A stretch of 64,000 nucleotides of DNA, taken from assembly GCA_001303785.1 (NCBI GenBank), contig LJUJ01000010.1, positions 1 to 64,000 on the forward strand, in the 5' to 3' direction. Each line of letters begins with the position of its first letter. Positions within the stretch are counted from its first letter, which is position 1. The translations under genes and the position numbers were made by a program. The stretch is from Caldifarciminota bacterium SM23_42 (GTDB taxonomy: Bacteria; Hydrothermota; Tepidihabitantia; SM23-42). Positions 35,085 to 44,363 of the stretch are shown piece after piece. The notes under the pieces were generated by a model. That model had not been told where the DNA came from. It did no database searches and worked only from the letters and a program-made list of their open reading frames with translations.

Positions 35085-36485
35085 CTAACGTATAACAAAG
35101 AATTTCTGCGTTTGCTTGCGGTCTCCGGCAGTCAAGTGCAAAAAATATACTCCAGATGGTAACTGTGAAGCGTCGACCGAAAGCATGTAGGTGCCAGCTT
35201 GACACCATTGGTCAGCGAGTTGTCGCGTTCGCTGTCCGCTTCCATTGAAGATCGACAAACAAACATCAGTATCAAAAGGGATTTCGTATGTAACGGAGAA
35301 TGAGTGTAGGCGGTTGTGATTGACCGATAGGTGAAACGATGTGGGTGTTTCATCTTTGAGTTCACTCGCTCCGGGAATGAGATCATTCTCCCACCAGGAT
35401 ATGCGGCTGCCAAACTGGGCTGCTCCCAGTACGTCGATGTCTCCGTCAGATTCCATGTCGATGGTCTGTATACCGGTGGCGCCGACAAAGTTGTTGTGTA
35501 TGGTATGTTTTACCCATTGAATTGGAGTACCGCCAGTATTCTCCCACCAGGCAATCTCGTTACTGTTTATTGCGGCAGCCAGGACATCAACATCTGCATC
35601 ATCGTCAAAATCTGCAGTACGAACCGCGTGCGGTCTGAAGAAATTCGAGCCAATTAGATGTTGTGTGAAGTTCTCGTCACCGTCATTTTCAAACCACAGG
35701 ACTTGGTTTATGTAACATACGGTCGCGAGCACATCCATATCACCATCAGAGTCTACATCGTCGACGTATGCAGAACTGGGACGTGCTGATGTACTTAGAA
35801 TCACATGTTTGGTGAAGTTTTGATTGCCGTCGTTCTCAAACCAGGCGACCTCTCCGGCGTAACTGGCAGTGCCAATCAAGTCAATGTCTCCATCAGAGTC
35901 GAGATCGGCGCCGCAAACGCTGTTTGCGTGATCCCAGGTGTCGGTCACTATATGGTCGGTAAAAACAAGACCACCTTGATTTTCAACCCAGCCTATTCGG
36001 TTCATGCCACCTTCGCAACAGGCGACTAGCACGTCGGTATCCTCGTCTGTATCGACATCAGCGACAGATATATAGCTGGCGTACGGCCAGGCAGCGATGA
36101 TGTGCCGGACAAATGTCTGATCTCCCTGATTTTGCCAAAGCTCGACGCCGTTCGTCTGTGAGGCGCACAGGATGTCGACGTGGCTATCTTCATCGATGTC
36201 AAGCGCATGAACCACCATGGCGTAATATGAGATGCTGGAGATGTCGTGTTGCTGATACGTGAAATTGCCCGTATTTTCCCACCATGTGACGGTGTGTCCT
36301 AGGCGGCCCGAACCGATGACATCGATGTCGGTATCGCCGTCAACATCGATTCCGAACGCGCTCCATGGATTGTAGTAATTCTGTGCGACGAGATGCTCTG
36401 TGAAAGTGATGTCGGCGATACCCAAGCTAACGAGGTAAATCACGCCACATATGAATTTGCAAATACTATTAATTGATAGCTGTAC
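35085..36485 (-). CDS. Exported FG-GAP-repeat protein, non-standard start
   Basis: About 466 aa. AAGGAGG at 36497-36491 is followed by CGGTC and then GTA; no ATG, GTG or TTG lies at normal distance, and the TTG at 36536 is inside the upstream gene without a signal peptide. From GTA the protein begins VQLSINSICKFICGVIYLVSLGIAD, a plausible export signal. Eight FG-GAP repeats follow (GIDVDGDTDIDVIGSG, VDDVDSDGDMDVLATV, WFENDGDENFTQHLI). The tail is of the longer class: SVNHNRLHSFSVTYEIP, IFNGSGQ, PSGVYFLHL, ends FFVIR. The start is uncertain. Confidence 0.75.
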   Translation of the reverse strand, partial: VQLSINSICKFICGVIYLVSLGIADITFTEHLVAQNYYNPWSAFGIDVDGDTDIDVIGSGRLGHTVTWWENTGNFTYQQHDISSISYYAMVVHALDIDEDSHVDILCASQTNGVELWQNQGDQTFVRHIIAAWPYASYISVADVDTDEDTDVLVACCEGGMNRIGWVENQGGLVFTDHIVTDTWDHANSVCGADLDSDGDIDLIGTASYAGEVAWFENDGNQNFTKHVILSTSARPSSAYVDDVDSDGDMDVLATVCYINQVLWFENDGDENFTQHLIGSNFFRPHAVRTADFDDDADVDVLAAAINSNEIAWWENTGGTPIQWVKHTIHNNFVGATGIQTIDMESDGDIDVLGAAQFGSRISWWENDLIPGASELKDETPTSFHLSVNHNRLHSFSVTYEIPFDTDVCLSIFNGSGQRTRQLADQWCQAGTYMLSVDASQLPSGVYFLHLTAGDRKQTQKFFVIR

Positions 36486-36498
36486 GACCGCCTCCTTG

Positions 36499-38634
36499 TT
36501 AGAAGTAGATAAGATACTTGACTTTGATTGCTGCAATCGTGTATACAGGTTCTAACTTGTCTCCAAAACGTTCTCGGAAATCATTGAGTGCTACATAAAG
36601 CCAACTCTTGGGTCGAAAGTTCCAGGAAAAGAGAAAACCGAATCGATTATTGATGAACTCTGTCTCACCGATACGGGTTTCTGGTGTCTGCAGAAGAATG
36701 TCATTGAAAATTGCCAGGCTCTTGTCGGCGCTGAAGCGGATATCGAGTCTTGGTCTGATCCGAGGGTGCATCGCGATGATGGTGTTAGTGGTGTCCCATT
36801 CGACCCACAGATTGCCGGATAACACGATGCTCATGGGCGGTATTATTGAATAGCCGAAGAAGAACCAATGGGATCCCTGGTAAGCCAAGAAGTTCCGCAG
36901 GTAATTCCAGCTGTAGTTGTAATTGCAGCCAAAATTGATGTTATTGCCCTTGATTAGACCCCACATCGAGAAATCAAGGCTGCGGTAGGTGTAATTCGTG
37001 TCGGCTTCATAGTACTTGCCGGCGTATAGGTCCAGGGAAAGACCCCAACGGTTGCGAAAAGCAGGGTTGATCTGCAAGCCGGCGATCTTCGACCAATTTG
37101 TGTCACCGGGTTCCTGAAGGATGTGAATACCCGGAGCAATATAAAACCACCGCAGGAATCCTTCCTGGAAAACTTTCGAAGGCCCGGTGAAAAAGTACAA
37201 TCGTTTCCTGCCTGCCCAGGGTACAAATCCGATATCACTGACGTCAAACGAATCCCGCACAATTTCGACGGCGGCTTTGGTGAAGAAGTTGCCTATGAAA
37301 CCACGGTAACCGGATGAGACTGCCCAATCCTGCTTACCGCTGTGGTCGCTGAAGGCACCCTGAACGATGACTTGATCGGGTCCGCTTCTGTAGACTCCCT
37401 CCAGTCCGAGTGCGTAGTTGTAATTGTCTCGGTCGACGGTTGTTCCGCTGAAGTGCAGTCCGATGTCCGAGTTATCCATGAACCGGCGCTGGGCGCGGAA
37501 GACACCGAACCATCGATTCGGTTCATAGAGCGTATCTTGCTCTGTCGTATCTGCAAATTCATCGGTGTAGGCACCCAGTAAGCCAATATTCCATTTTTGT
37601 GCATTGTTCGTCACCTTCAATCCGCCAAGAATAGGAACCACCTCGCCATCGAGTGATTTACCCAACTTGCGTGAATAGAAGATCTCCAATGGGTAGAAAA
37701 AGACGGGGCCATCTTGACCCAAGTCTGACATCCGGAAGATGTCCCTGCCTTCCAGAAAGAAAGGTCTTCGTTCGTCCAGATATGTCGGGTAACGCGACAA
37801 ATTCACCGTGAACGGATCAGACTCAATTTGCGCAAAGTCCGGCAAGATAGTGGCGTTTATGGTTGTTTGGGGTGTGACGTCCCACTTGAGGTTGAGGCTG
37901 AGATTCGGTTTGAATTCTTCAGAAACCGAATCCCTGGCCACGTAGTATCGTTTGTCAAATCGTACATATCCTTCAGGATATAGCTCGAAATAGTAGCCGG
38001 TGGCCTGAGGATCTATGTTTTTAAGGATTCCCCAGCGCGACACCATGTCACCCTCGCCTTGCAACACCTCGGTCCAGTAATCGTCTTCCCGGTTATATGC
38101 GATGTGACGCATAAACTGAATACGCCATTCGTTCAAACCTTTTTTGTAGCGAATAGATTTGAAGGGGATCTTGATTTCTATGTCCAGGCGATCGTCGTAG
38201 ACCTTCACGCCGCGAAACCAAACGCCTTCCCAGGTGTCGTCGAATATGCGGCCGTCATCGAAAATCCAACCGTCCCAGAAAAGCTGACTGGCGAAAACAA
38301 GAAAGTAGTACCCCGTTGTTTTGCTGCCAAACGGATCAATGCTCACCCGAACATAGTCTTCATCGGTCGTGAAGCAAGCAATGGGCTTGTGGTTTTCAGC
38401 GTAGCAACGGAATGCGACATAGAGGTTATTTTTGTCCTGAAGGACGTATACCACGGTGCTCTCCGTGGGTTCGGTCCTTTCGTAAGGTATGTGCTGCACG
38501 AAGTTGTACGCAGAATCAGACTGCTGCCATACTTCTTCGATCACGCCGTCAATGTGCGGCGCGGTCTCAGTGAATCTCACCTCGACGGTTTTTTCATTTG
38601 CCATTAGCACAACAAGTAATAATGCAACGTGCAT
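36499..38634 (-). CDS. CBM9-like/DUF5916 outer-membrane protein
   Basis: 711 aa, ATG with GGGAGG upstream. Short signal peptide. Residues 18-200 are a CBM9-like domain (APHIDGVIEEVWQQSDSAYNF, NNLYVAFRCYAE). Residues 215-711 are a DUF5916-type beta-barrel (LPDFAQIESDPFTVNLSRYP, ERRPFFLEGRDIF, FYSRKLG) ending in an aromatic residue. Proteins of this type are outer-membrane components often linked to peptidases, transporters or glycan use. It is the first gene of the exported-protein run, 13 bp before the next coding start, so it may provide the outer-membrane part of the system. Confidence 0.88.
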   Translation of the reverse strand: MHVALLLVVLMANEKTVEVRFTETAPHIDGVIEEVWQQSDSAYNFVQHIPYERTEPTESTVVYVLQDKNNLYVAFRCYAENHKPIACFTTDEDYVRVSIDPFGSKTTGYYFLVFASQLFWDGWIFDDGRIFDDTWEGVWFRGVKVYDDRLDIEIKIPFKSIRYKKGLNEWRIQFMRHIAYNREDDYWTEVLQGEGDMVSRWGILKNIDPQATGYYFELYPEGYVRFDKRYYVARDSVSEEFKPNLSLNLKWDVTPQTTINATILPDFAQIESDPFTVNLSRYPTYLDERRPFFLEGRDIFRMSDLGQDGPVFFYPLEIFYSRKLGKSLDGEVVPILGGLKVTNNAQKWNIGLLGAYTDEFADTTEQDTLYEPNRWFGVFRAQRRFMDNSDIGLHFSGTTVDRDNYNYALGLEGVYRSGPDQVIVQGAFSDHSGKQDWAVSSGYRGFIGNFFTKAAVEIVRDSFDVSDIGFVPWAGRKRLYFFTGPSKVFQEGFLRWFYIAPGIHILQEPGDTNWSKIAGLQINPAFRNRWGLSLDLYAGKYYEADTNYTYRSLDFSMWGLIKGNNINFGCNYNYSWNYLRNFLAYQGSHWFFFGYSIIPPMSIVLSGNLWVEWDTTNTIIAMHPRIRPRLDIRFSADKSLAIFNDILLQTPETRIGETEFINNRFGFLFSWNFRPKSWLYVALNDFRERFGDKLEPVYTIAAIKVKYLIYF

Positions 38635-38683
38635 TCAACCTCCCTGGTTTATTACTTAAATAGAAGAAAATTTTTCATTATTA

Positions 38684-39271
38684 CTATAACGAATCAACTA
38701 GATGTTTGCCGGCATCGAAGGCTTGTTTCAAATACTCTGGTTTACTCGTAATGGCATCTTGATCCATTAATTCGGCGAAGAATAGCATATCTAAGATGTC
38801 GATACCGAGCGAACGCATGCACCGCTTATAGAACTCGACGAGCACTTGTGCTTCATAATCAGTATCCTTCTCGCCTAATGTAGTGATGATTACAGCCTTC
38901 TTACCGGCAATCAGATGATTGTTTTCCTTGTGATGAAAGAAATAAAGTCGGTCAATAAATGTCTTCAAGAGACCGGTTATCTCACACCAATAAATGGGGG
39001 AAGCAAAAACGAGGATGTCCGATTTCGTGATTGCATCACGCAAATCGGACATATCGTCCTGAAAGTGACAGGTTTTTTCTCTCAGGCACTGACAACAGCC
39101 AATACAATTGTGTATTACCAGATTCCGCAGCATGGCATTGCGTACCGCCAAACCTGAAGCAGAAACGCCCCGTATGAATGAACTCAAAATGGCATCCGTG
39201 TTACCGTTTTCGCGTGTCGATCCATTGATAATGAGAACACGTCTAGCCAGACTTCCCCCTTTGTTCTTCAT
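38684..39271 (-). CDS. NADPH-dependent FMN reductase family protein
   Basis: About 195 aa flavodoxin-fold protein: phosphate loop INGSTRENGNTDA, FASPIYWCEITGLLKTFIDR, and a cysteine-rich insert (CIGCCQCLREKTCHF) typical of iron-sulfur-flavoprotein-like or multimeric flavodoxin reductases. It binds FMN and reduces small acceptors. The start is uncertain: ATG 39271 is used, but AAAGGGGG nearer the fold suggests initiation close to CTG 39253. It lies 49 bp upstream of the outer-membrane gene on the same strand, so it may be co-transcribed. Confidence 0.85.
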   Translation of the reverse strand: MKNKGGSLARRVLIINGSTRENGNTDAILSSFIRGVSASGLAVRNAMLRNLVIHNCIGCCQCLREKTCHFQDDMSDLRDAITKSDILVFASPIYWCEITGLLKTFIDRLYFFHHKENNHLIAGKKAVIITTLGEKDTDYEAQVLVEFYKRCMRSLGIDILDMLFFAELMDQDAITSKPEYLKQAFDAGKHLVDSL

Positions 39272-39676
39272 TAGACATTGAAAGGACAATGCTGGCGAGC
39301 TGAAGAGAGCCTTGCGTGGCTTCCTTGTACATATGTCTAAATTCTTTAGTTCGTTTTGGAAACGACATATAATATTGTAACCAATCGGCGCTGGATGTCA
39401 AGGCCCCAACTCTCTTGACAGCCTTCGAGCTGGGTGCTTCGCCTGGTCTTATTCTTAACATATCAGAGATACAGTTTGGTGAGAAGCGGGGCGCCGACCG
39501 TGCCCCGGCAATCAGGATTGGTATCACTAGTCAGGTCGTACGCATATGTCGCTCGGGTTATCATCATAAATTCTTGGCTGGGTGGTGCTTGGGCATGTAG
39601 AGAAGAGCCTGCCATTGTGAGTTTTGAACTGTGGATGGTAGGCGAGCGATAATCCATGACAGGCTCCTCTTTACTG
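39272..39676. other. Intergenic stretch, nothing recognised
   Basis: About 400 bp between the MMPL transporter stop and the FMN reductase. Open frames of 60-94 codons exist on both strands but have no signal, motif or clear ribosome binding site. No terminator or repeat from this window was found in it. Confidence 0.5.
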
Positions 39677-42388
39677 TTACTGGCCTTGGGTGTTAGCATT
39701 GATTTTCCCTTTGGTCGCTAGCCCGATAATGGATGGGAGGAAGAGAATGGTAGTCATAAAGCATGCACCAACTCCAGTAACAAGCAGGGCGCCGAAGCCC
39801 ACCCAGCCACGATACGAGGCGGTCATCAAGGAGCCAAAGCCCGCCATTGTCGTCAGGGAGGTGAGTAAGACAGCCTTGCCCGTGCTCTTTAAAACAATAG
39901 GTGTTTTGCGCAAGCCTTCAAACATGTAGCGATGAAGAATGTGTACACCATCGTCGATGCCGATACCCACGATCATGGGAATCGCCATTACATTGACTAC
40001 ATTGAGCATAAGCCCACATGTCTTCATGAGTCCCAGCATCCAGATACCACCAGTGATCAATGGTATCACACCCAGTATCGCAAATCGGAAACTACGAAAA
40101 TCCAGCCAGAGCAGCAGGATGACGATGATGACTGTGAGTATGGTCGCATTCAGTCCATCTCGACCAATCAGCCTGATGAGGTGTAGAAATATGGGTGGGG
40201 TTCCGGTTATCTTCGGGCTGACGGTTTCGAGCTGTTTGTCGAAACGGGTGAGTGCTTCGTAATTCCAGATCGTTTCCTTAGGGTAGATAGTGACGAGGTA
40301 CTTGTCGCCTGCTTCGTTGATATACTGGTTCTTAATGTGCTCTGGAACTTGTTCAAGGGTGATCAATTCGGGGTTGGCCATATCATTGATCTTCTGCCGA
40401 AGATTTGGGAAGTAGTAATTCTGGAAATTGTTCAGTTGTTCAACCGCGAACTGGGGGTTGTGTCGAATCTTCTCGACAAGATTGAGTATGAAGCTCTCGG
40501 GATCTTCCTGTTCCGGGTCGCCGATAATACTCTTACATTTCTCATCGACTTTGTCTTGGCCGCCGATGAATGCGAGCTGGGAGAGTTCGTATATATTCAT
40601 GTCGAGTCTTTCTAATTCGGTGATGAGTTCTTCTATTTTGTGCGTTGTCAAGTGGTTTACCGTTTTGTTTTGCTGTAATACCCGCCGGATATCCTCTACA
40701 TATGGACGCCTCTCGAGTTGCTTTTCTTCGGGTGGCACATAATCGGCAATATTCTCGACCATGCTTATCAATGGCATTTCTTTAAGTCTCTCCGCCATTG
40801 CGTATGATTCTTCAACCGAACCGGTTGTCACCATGGCAAAATCTGGGCTCAGGTCAAAAGCCTCGATGATCGTATCCTGCAATTCAACGGTGGCTAATCC
40901 TTTGGGCTCGATGTTGAGCATGTTGTAGTCGAATCTAATATTCAAAGCCTGATATAAAAGGAATCCGGTAATCGCTGCCGCGACTAAAAGGTAGACAAGG
41001 GGTCGGGTTACGATACTGCGCCCGAGACTGCCGAGTACCTTGAATTCCACGTGCGGCTGTTTAAAGGGTCTCTTGCTTACCCTTTTGAGAAAACGTTCAC
41101 GGGCGACGAGTATCGAAGGAAGACTTGTCAGCGTCGTCAACATGGCGCAGACGATGCCAATACCGAGCACGATACCCATTTCCTTGATGCCCTGTGTCAC
41201 CGAGATGGCGAGTGCAAAGAAGGCGGCGGCCGTGGTCAAGGCACCAGTGATAATTCCGGGGCCTGATCTTATTAGCGTTTCTTGCATTGCGCTCACGGAA
41301 TCTTTGTCGATGTTTCTTCTCTCGCCGTAGACCGATATGATGTGAATGGAATAGTCGACGCCCAGACCGATCAATATTACGGCAAACATCGAAGTCATCA
41401 TGTTTAGTCTACCCAACAGGAGGCCGACGATACCGGCCGCGATTATGATCGAGAGAATTAAGTTCAATCCAGCAAGGATCGGTGCGCTCCACATCCGGAA
41501 GGTCAAAATAAAAAGAAGTAGCACCAAGACTAGAGCGAGTATAGCGCTGAGTTGCATATCCTTAGTGGTGTGCTCCATTTCATCCTTCTGAAGCGGGATC
41601 ATGCCGGAGATACCTGCCTTCACATTTGGAAAATCTGGCAAGGTCCGATCGATAATTGCCTGCACGCTATCCGTGGAGGAAATATCCTTATCGATGTCCA
41701 TAGCCGTGAAATTTGGCTTAAGATTCATAAGTAGGACACGCTTGTCTTGAGATATGAAATAAGGATCGCCGTATAGAAAACGCTCGACCGCTGAATCAGC
41801 AAGATCCGGAGTTGCTGATTGTGGATCAGAGATAAACGCATTCATTGCTTTCAACCAATAATGAAAGCCATCAAGCGTACGCACCGCGTCAGTTTCTTTT
41901 TCCTTGGTACTCAGTGCTTCCTCATCACCAATATATTCTTCTTCGAAGTTATCATTTATATTGTTTAATAGAGGAACAAGATTCAGGTCTTCGAACATAT
42001 CGGCGCCTGTTTCCAGATCTTTTGCCTCGGCGAGCATGAATCCATGTTTGGAAAAAAAGTCCTTGTCAATTTTGTAGTCAATTCGATCGAAAAATTGTGT
42101 GAGTTCTTTTATCTGGGGGGTTATCGCATCGGCGAATTGCTTTATCTGCTGTTCTTCTCCGCGTACGACGACGAGGAAAGTCGATGCGCTCTTGTAATCG
42201 GTTATTATTTTGTCGAACTCGCGCGCCTTGGGGTCGTTCATGGGGAGCATGTCTGACCAGCGCATGTCCATTCTGATGCGCGATGCCGATATCGCGGCGA
42301 ACACAGTTACTATCAACAGGCCAATTATTACACGCCACGGATGCGTTGCTGCGAAGCGTGCCCAATTTCTAAGCAATCTTTCTCTCAT
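39677..42388 (-). CDS. MMPL/RND-superfamily exporter
   Basis: 903 aa, ATG with CGGAGG upstream. Two homologous halves, each with one TM segment, a large periplasmic domain and a five-TM bundle; second-half TMs near residues 735-890. Motifs: VILIGLGVDYSIHI in the first half and MIVGIGIDDGVHILHR in the second, the aspartate-bearing proton-relay segments of COG1033-type MMPL exporters. These move lipids, hopanoids or hydrophobic compounds to the outer membrane. It ends the operon tetR, lolA-like, barrel, MMPL, which supports a lipid-trafficking role. Confidence 0.9.
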   Translation of the reverse strand: MRERLLRNWARFAATHPWRVIIGLLIVTVFAAISASRIRMDMRWSDMLPMNDPKAREFDKIITDYKSASTFLVVVRGEEQQIKQFADAITPQIKELTQFFDRIDYKIDKDFFSKHGFMLAEAKDLETGADMFEDLNLVPLLNNINDNFEEEYIGDEEALSTKEKETDAVRTLDGFHYWLKAMNAFISDPQSATPDLADSAVERFLYGDPYFISQDKRVLLMNLKPNFTAMDIDKDISSTDSVQAIIDRTLPDFPNVKAGISGMIPLQKDEMEHTTKDMQLSAILALVLVLLLFILTFRMWSAPILAGLNLILSIIIAAGIVGLLLGRLNMMTSMFAVILIGLGVDYSIHIISVYGERRNIDKDSVSAMQETLIRSGPGIITGALTTAAAFFALAISVTQGIKEMGIVLGIGIVCAMLTTLTSLPSILVARERFLKRVSKRPFKQPHVEFKVLGSLGRSIVTRPLVYLLVAAAITGFLLYQALNIRFDYNMLNIEPKGLATVELQDTIIEAFDLSPDFAMVTTGSVEESYAMAERLKEMPLISMVENIADYVPPEEKQLERRPYVEDIRRVLQQNKTVNHLTTHKIEELITELERLDMNIYELSQLAFIGGQDKVDEKCKSIIGDPEQEDPESFILNLVEKIRHNPQFAVEQLNNFQNYYFPNLRQKINDMANPELITLEQVPEHIKNQYINEAGDKYLVTIYPKETIWNYEALTRFDKQLETVSPKITGTPPIFLHLIRLIGRDGLNATILTVIIVILLLWLDFRSFRFAILGVIPLITGGIWMLGLMKTCGLMLNVVNVMAIPMIVGIGIDDGVHILHRYMFEGLRKTPIVLKSTGKAVLLTSLTTMAGFGSLMTASYRGWVGFGALLVTGVGACFMTTILFLPSIIGLATKGKINANTQGQ

Positions 42389-42405
42389 GTCTCATTCCTC
42401 CGGTT

Positions 42406-43575
42406 TTAGTAATACACGCTTGCACGTAATAGAAAACCGTTACCCAAAGTTCTGCTGTATGCCGTTCCTTCTTCGCCGGTATAGATATTGCCCATCAAGA
42501 GTAGTTCGATGTTTTCGAACAGACTGTACTGTATCATGGGAACGATCGCGGTGCTGTAATCGGAGAGGCTGAAGACTAGAGAACCACCTAATAAAAGCAG
42601 ATCGGTCAGGGGATATGTTATGAGTCCGTAGATCTGGTCGCGGGAAACGGTCTTGGTTTCGCCGGTGAAGAAACGCATCCAGTCGTTGAGGTCGAAATTC
42701 TCATGATCTGATTTGGCCTGTGAATTATGGTGGTACTCGAGCATCGTATAGAGACCCGATTCGAATGTATAGTCAGTACCGGCCAGGAATTCGTAAAAAT
42801 CGTCATTGTCTTCTTCAAGGAATGTGTAAAGACCTTCGGCCCATACTCCTAAGCCGATTAGTTCGCCAACAACGTCACCACCAAAAGAACGACGTGTCTG
42901 TTCGGATAATTCGAAGGTGTAGAAATCGGTTAGTTTGTAGGGCATTTCGATTCCCATTACACTGAAGTCAAAGTGTCCTAATCCTATCTTGGCGCGCAGC
43001 AACTTACCCGAGGTCTTCCAATCCATTTCGATCGGTGAAAAGAGAGTCATCAGGCTTAGCCTTGAGCCGAGGAGAAAATCCATGCGCAAGCCATGGTGAC
43101 CGGGCTGTTCATATGTCGGGTCCAGGGCATCCTTGATATTGAAGACATCAGTCGGATTGGCAAAGTAGCCGGCTCCCAATGATATTTGCTGCTTGCCTGC
43201 GGTGATTGCGAAGCGGTTCAAGCCGAAACGTACGTATACGTTGTCGAGATAGAATGTGTCTTGATAGGTGAATTGATACAGCGGTCGCATCTCGGGCGGA
43301 ACCGTGGATGCGATGTCCTGGGGAAGAAAATCGATGACATTCCAGTCGGGTTTACCGTAGTAGAGCAGGAATATGGCATTTGCACCGAACTCGGTATTCT
43401 TGACGACCGTGCTCTTGATGTCAACGCGTAGCTTGTTGTAGAGGAGCTGACAGTAATTATCTCTATGATAGATACCCGCATACTCCGGTTCGAAATAGCC
43501 GAAAACATCGGCTTGAGCATGGACCAACGTAACGGGCAGGGCAAATAGTGTAATTGCGTATGCGAAAGTTCTCAT
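42406..43575 (-). CDS. Outer-membrane beta-barrel protein of lipid-export operon
   Basis: 389 aa with a 20-residue signal peptide (ending VHA). Alternating beta-strand pattern throughout, aromatic residues at strand ends and a C-terminus ending LLRASVYY indicate an outer-membrane barrel, comparable to porin-like DUF1302-type proteins that accompany MMPL exporters. ITAGKQQISLGAGYF and NPTDVFN occur near residues 120-145. It overlaps the LolA-like gene by 4 nt (ATGA) and precedes the exporter by 17 bp. Presumed outer-membrane acceptor or channel; the exact family was not identified. Confidence 0.78.
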   Translation of the reverse strand: MRTFAYAITLFALPVTLVHAQADVFGYFEPEYAGIYHRDNYCQLLYNKLRVDIKSTVVKNTEFGANAIFLLYYGKPDWNVIDFLPQDIASTVPPEMRPLYQFTYQDTFYLDNVYVRFGLNRFAITAGKQQISLGAGYFANPTDVFNIKDALDPTYEQPGHHGLRMDFLLGSRLSLMTLFSPIEMDWKTSGKLLRAKIGLGHFDFSVMGIEMPYKLTDFYTFELSEQTRRSFGGDVVGELIGLGVWAEGLYTFLEEDNDDFYEFLAGTDYTFESGLYTMLEYHHNSQAKSDHENFDLNDWMRFFTGETKTVSRDQIYGLITYPLTDLLLLGGSLVFSLSDYSTAIVPMIQYSLFENIELLLMGNIYTGEEGTAYSRTLGNGFLLRASVYY

Positions 43576-44363
43576 CGTTGCATCCCCATTTCAGTGAACA
43601 GATCATCCGCTAGATCGACATCATATTCGACCTCGATTAATTCCATACTGGTCTGTGTGTTGTCGAGCTTGTTGTACATGACGCACTTAATTGGCGTATA
43701 AATTCCGTCGATGAGTTGGACGTCGCTACAGATTAGTTGTTTTTCGCAGAGCTCAGGGTCGTCGTCATGATAGTAGTCAATCACAAGCGGCACGAATTGT
43801 TCGATGTCCACCCATATTATGAGACGCGAGTAGCCCGCTGTGCTCTCCGGTTTGCGGGTCAGTTCCAGTTTGTAGCACTGTCGCCCTTCTTTCTTTTCGT
43901 CTTTCAAGCGCAGGGCCTTGTACTCTTCGATGAATGTGTTCGATGCGCCCATGTCCTCATAGGAGAAATCGCTGCCTTCGACCTTTTGCCTTTTGGCATG
44001 CGTGGCCAGCTTACGAATGCGCTTGGTCCGCGGGAAATAGGTCCAGATGTCGTTGGCGTCGTTGAGCATGAGTATGGTCTGGTCCTTCACACGCTGCGGT
44101 TTCAGATATTTCATCAGGCTTTTCTCACCCTTATTCTTGGAAAATGTCTCGTATTCAAAAGTACGTTCTTGCCCGGAGCTCGTCACGATGGTCATGGAGA
44201 TTATCCCTTGTGATTGCTCAGGATTCATGGTTTCAGTCAAAGTTTCAAGAATCATGTCCGCAGTCAAACCCTCTTGAGCGTACAGCTGCGCAGCGGGATG
44301 ACTTAGTGCAAGGAACACGCACAGTAGTGTTAACACACTGGGCGTTTTTGCATTCCTTATCAT
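43572..44363 (-). CDS. Outer-membrane lipoprotein-sorting (LolA-like) protein
   Basis: 263 aa periplasmic protein with a signal peptide. Pattern of the COG2834 LolA-like family: ADMILETLTETMNPEQSQGIISMTIV, KSLMKYLKPQRVKDQTILML, WTYFPRTKRIRKLATHAKR, GSDFSYEDMG. The fold is an open beta-barrel that carries lipids across the periplasm. Both ends overlap neighbours by 4 nt. It likely moves the exporter's substrate between membranes. Confidence 0.87.
   Translation of the reverse strand: MIRNAKTPSVLTLLCVFLALSHPAAQLYAQEGLTADMILETLTETMNPEQSQGIISMTIVTSSGQERTFEYETFSKNKGEKSLMKYLKPQRVKDQTILMLNDANDIWTYFPRTKRIRKLATHAKRQKVEGSDFSYEDMGASNTFIEEYKALRLKDEKKEGRQCYKLELTRKPESTAGYSRLIIWVDIEQFVPLVIDYYHDDDPELCEKQLICSDVQLIDGIYTPIKCVMYNKLDNTQTSMELIEVEYDVDLADDLFTEMGMQR

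Noticed and set aside
18274-36485. Altered genetic code (TGA as Trp, ATA as Met)
   Set aside because: TGA is the natural stop of many genes here (for example at 5155-5157, 9579-9581 and 63591-63593), and ATA clearly encodes conserved isoleucine in the KIR tails. Point mutations explain the odd codons better.
39243-39699. Open frames of 78 and 94 codons on the minus strand upstream of the FMN reductase
   Set aside because: No ribosome binding site, no domain or signal, and they overlap each other and the reductase start. Left as non-coding.
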